From assembly GCA_937895705.1 (NCBI GenBank), contig CALBKM010000045.1:62001-126000 (forward strand): 64,000 nucleotides of DNA. The letters run 5' to 3'. Position numbers and translations under genes: made by a program. Positions within the stretch are counted from its first letter, which is position 1. The number at the start of each line of letters is the position of its first letter. This stretch comes from an uncultured Clostridia bacterium (lineage in GTDB: Bacteria > Bacillota > Clostridia > Lachnospirales > Lachnospiraceae). This document shows positions 61,642 to 64,000 of the stretch, one piece after another. The notes beneath the pieces are model-generated. The model was not told the origin of the DNA and searched no databases. It worked only from the letters and a program-made list of their open reading frames with translations.

Positions 61642-63021
61642 TTAATACTCCGAAATATGCTCCTTCGTCATCGTTACCTTTACAAGAACCTCTTTACCGT
61701 CCCGGAGTACTCCGACGGTAATCTCGTCTCCTACTCTCGCCTGTAACATTGCATCCACAATATGATACTGACGGGTAATTTCCAAGCTCTCTCCTCCGAA
61801 AGAAATCGACTTTAAAATATCCCCCGCCTGAATCTTGCCTTTTACCAGACTGGTATTCGATACTTCGACCACTTTTATAGTTTCGCACAAATACACATGC
61901 CCGGTATCCGGTTCTGTTTTCATATAAGACTCTACGGTCTGTACCGTTACTCCCAACATGCCACGCTGTACACTTTCACAGGAGGTTCCGAAACAATGGT
62001 CTATCAAATTATCCGTCACATAGGTTGCCACCTTCGCAGGAATCGCATATCCTATATTTTCCACCGTATTATCAATAATTTTCGCATTCACGATTCCCAT
62101 CAATTCTCCGGACTCGTTATAAAGTCCTCCGCCGGAATTTCCCGGATTTACCGGCGTGTCCACACGGATGACACGGAATGACTGGGCCTGACCGGTGGCA
62201 GAATCGGTCAAAGAGATATGTTCCGAGTCCACACTTACCACACCGTAGGATGCGGAAGTTCCACCGCCCTTTGCATTTCCGATGGCAATGGCCGCTTCTC
62301 CTACCACCACCTTATCCGAATCGGCCACCGTCACTGCCACTGCCGCCGATTTACGCAACAATTCGCTGTTCTTGATATGTAATACTGCAATATCATAATA
62401 GGCAGACCCGCCTACATACTCCGCCGTCATCTTCTGGTCGGCAATTTCGCTGCCGTACAGATACACGGAAATATCACGGCTGATTCCGTTATAAGAATCA
62501 CAGTCTTTGTCATACACCACGTGATGATTCGTAATAATAAAGGCATCGCCTTTCGTCTTGTCGAGCCGGTAAATCACGCCGGACCCGGAAGAGGCATAAT
62601 CTTCTTTCACTTTCCCGGTATACCAATCCGTCTGCTTCGGCGTGAAATTACATACGATACTCACCGCACTCTGCAAGCCTCTGGAAGTGGCATATGCGAT
62701 ATTACTTCCCTTATTCACTATCGTAATGCTACCGTCCTGTCCGTCTGCTCCATCGGCACCGTCCATGCCGTCTTTTCCATCGGCGCCGTTCTCACCGTCT
62801 TTACCGTCCTCACCGTCCTTGCCGTCTTCCCCTACGACCACGCCGAGGTTCTGATTCGTGCCGTCGGTATAAGAAAGTACCAGCTCTCCGGCATCATTAA
62901 TGTAGGCCTTTTCTATTCCGACCGGCTCTGTCTTTCCGCAGGCTCCCGTCACAGAAACAACTAATGTTAAAATCGCAAGCAAACAAATCCGTTTCATGTT
63001 TCCCCTGATTCTCTTTCGCAT
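61642..63021 (-). CDS. HtrA-type serine protease lipoprotein with collagen-like repeats
   Basis: A 459-residue lipoprotein (signal peptide, lipobox VTGAC). After an N-terminal segment it has about ten collagen-like Gly-X-Y repeats (GEDGKDGEDGKDGENGADGK; residues about 65-100). Next is a trypsin-fold domain with His in TNHHVVYDKD, Asp in YYDIAVLHIKN and Ser in NPGNSGGGLYN, then a PDZ domain (GDILKSISFGGESL). It is a membrane-tethered surface protease, probably degrading misfolded envelope proteins. The GGAG 8 bases upstream sets the ATG; a second ATG eight codons later with AGGGG is possible. Confidence 0.93.
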   Translation of the reverse strand: MRKRIRGNMKRICLLAILTLVVSVTGACGKTEPVGIEKAYINDAGELVLSYTDGTNQNLGVVVGEDGKDGEDGKDGENGADGKDGMDGADGADGQDGSITIVNKGSNIAYATSRGLQSAVSIVCNFTPKQTDWYTGKVKEDYASSGSGVIYRLDKTKGDAFIITNHHVVYDKDCDSYNGISRDISVYLYGSEIADQKMTAEYVGGSAYYDIAVLHIKNSELLRKSAAVAVTVADSDKVVVGEAAIAIGNAKGGGTSASYGVVSVDSEHISLTDSATGQAQSFRVIRVDTPVNPGNSGGGLYNESGELMGIVNAKIIDNTVENIGYAIPAKVATYVTDNLIDHCFGTSCESVQRGMLGVTVQTVESYMKTEPDTGHVYLCETIKVVEVSNTSLVKGKIQAGDILKSISFGGESLEITRQYHIVDAMLQARVGDEITVGVLRDGKEVLVKVTMTKEHISEY

Positions 63022-63116
63022 TTACACCGCTCCTTCCCTTACTGTTTCTATCAGCATACCACAGTTTTATGTCTATTTTATGAATTAACCGGTACATCTT
63101 TCTTCCGGAAATCTTC

Positions 63117-64000
63117 TTATGCCTCCGGGAAAACCACAGTCACACACATTTCGTCTCCGTGCATTTCCGCAAAAATTTCGCCGCCCATCCTTCGCATGAG
63201 CTGGCGACAGATATATAGTCCCAAACCGCTTCCTTTCTTGTTCTCCGCGTTGGAACCGCGCCAAAAACTTTCAAAAATGTGAGACAATTCGTTTTCCGCC
63301 AAAGTACATCCGCCGTTTCGTACGGAAACCAGTGTACAGTTATCCTCTTCTGTCACCGCAATACTTATCTCTTCTCCGTTTCCGTACTTTATGGCATTTT
63401 CCATCAAATTCTGGAGTACCTCCACTGCCCGATCCTTATCCCCCATCAGCAGGCAATCCGAATACGTCCCCATTGAGAACTCTGTCTTAATCAACGACAG
63501 TTTGTCCCCGTAGTACATGCCGATTTCACTCAAAAGTTCCGACAAATAAAACTCTCCCATATGTAACTCAAAACTTAAGAAATCCTCACTGGAGGCCCGT
63601 ATAATCTCCGACACAAAGCCCTCAATCTCATCCGCTTTTGCATTAATACTTTCTGCAATCTCCTCCTGCTTTGCCCTCTCTGCGTAAAGCCCCTTTTCCA
63701 ATGCCTTTGCATATAGCTTTATTGCAGAAAGCGGCGTTTTGATATCATGGGAAAGGGATAACAACAGCGTCTTTTTCTCCTTTTGCAGGGAAAGCTCCCG
63801 CTCCTTTTGCTGTTCCATATTTTCCCGGAGCAGATTTACTCCCCATACAAACCGCCCGAAAAACCTGGCTTTATTTTCCGTTAGAGGCATCGTCAAATTC
63901 CCTCTGGAAAGTTCATAAGGCACATTCTCCATCTTCGTAAAAGGCCGTAATACCTTTTGTCTCACATATAAAAGCACAAAAAGCATCAGCAGACTCATAA
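63117..64000 (-). CDS. Sensor histidine kinase (5' part beyond window)
   Basis: The open frame reaches the window edge, so the N-terminus is missing; the first visible residues are a membrane helix (MSLLMLFVLLYVRQKVL). A HAMP-like region (LRPFTKMENVPYELSRGN), H-box LSLSHDIKTPLSAIKLYA, N-box LMENAIKYGNG and G-box GSGLGLYICRQL follow. All catalytic residues are present. It resembles the kinase at 45361-46506. Its response regulator would lie to the right, outside the window; the HtrA gene is 95 bases downstream and may be a target of envelope-stress signalling. Confidence 0.92.
   Translation of the reverse strand, partial: MSLLMLFVLLYVRQKVLRPFTKMENVPYELSRGNLTMPLTENKARFFGRFVWGVNLLRENMEQQKERELSLQKEKKTLLLSLSHDIKTPLSAIKLYAKALEKGLYAERAKQEEIAESINAKADEIEGFVSEIIRASSEDFLSFELHMGEFYLSELLSEIGMYYGDKLSLIKTEFSMGTYSDCLLMGDKDRAVEVLQNLMENAIKYGNGEEISIAVTEEDNCTLVSVRNGGCTLAENELSHIFESFWRGSNAENKKGSGLGLYICRQLMRRMGGEIFAEMHGDEMCVTVVFPEA

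Overview
The window looks like chromosomal DNA of a spore-forming Lachnospiraceae-type Clostridia. The evidence is sigma-A promoters with near-consensus TTGACA/TATAAT boxes, GGAGG ribosome binding sites, T-box leaders before thrS and tyrS, sporulation-linked genes (ytfJ, a SpoVK-like AAA protein, a Csp-like subtilase), the yloU-yloV pair next to rpmB, and Clostridia-type two-component/ABC modules. No transposase, integrase, phage gene, tRNA, rRNA or CRISPR array was seen. The species is not identified.

Layout. 1-5797: surface glycan operon on the minus strand (DUF2298-like membrane protein, two family 2 glycosyltransferases, UDP-galactopyranose mutase, a large polytopic protein). 5808-13600: AAA ATPase, recG, a small membrane protein, yloV(fakA)/yloU, rpmB, ytfJ. 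13610-18275: an unusual operon of DUF2953, two unknown proteins, a derlin-like pseudo-rhomboid and CorA. 18434-20307: YtrA-like GntR/ABC operon with its operator. 20526-26512: DUF378, an SH3 membrane protein, two P-loop ATPases and argS. 26695-32421: MarR, PspC/DUF4097 and a BlaI/BlaR1 pair. 32862-36992: a PurF-like protein lacking the catalytic Cys, then a metal-efflux operon (ArsR, HMA chaperone, P1B ATPase). 37124-42107: subtilase, threonine aldolase, alpha-galactosidase with AraC regulator. 42162-47198: FtsX-type ABC exporter with its two-component system. 47215-50352: NUDIX and thrS with T-box. 50365-58264: solute-binding lipoprotein, two zinc-ribbon membrane paralogues, a c-di-GMP phosphodiesterase with a PocR-domain partner, an RHH/SPFH pair. 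58470-64000: small exported protein, NUDIX, tyrS with T-box, a collagen-repeat HtrA lipoprotein and a truncated histidine kinase.

The most unusual signal is noncoding. Intergenic regions hold long imperfect palindromes (27703-27983, 32531-32813, 49799-50099, 59547-59854, and a shorter one at 61117-61270). The first two share a conserved multibranched core, with compensatory base changes in the closing stems and two hairpins presenting GGA-containing loops. In the last four, the outer left arm is an inverted, degenerate copy of the intrinsic terminator lying at the right end. I found no name for this family.
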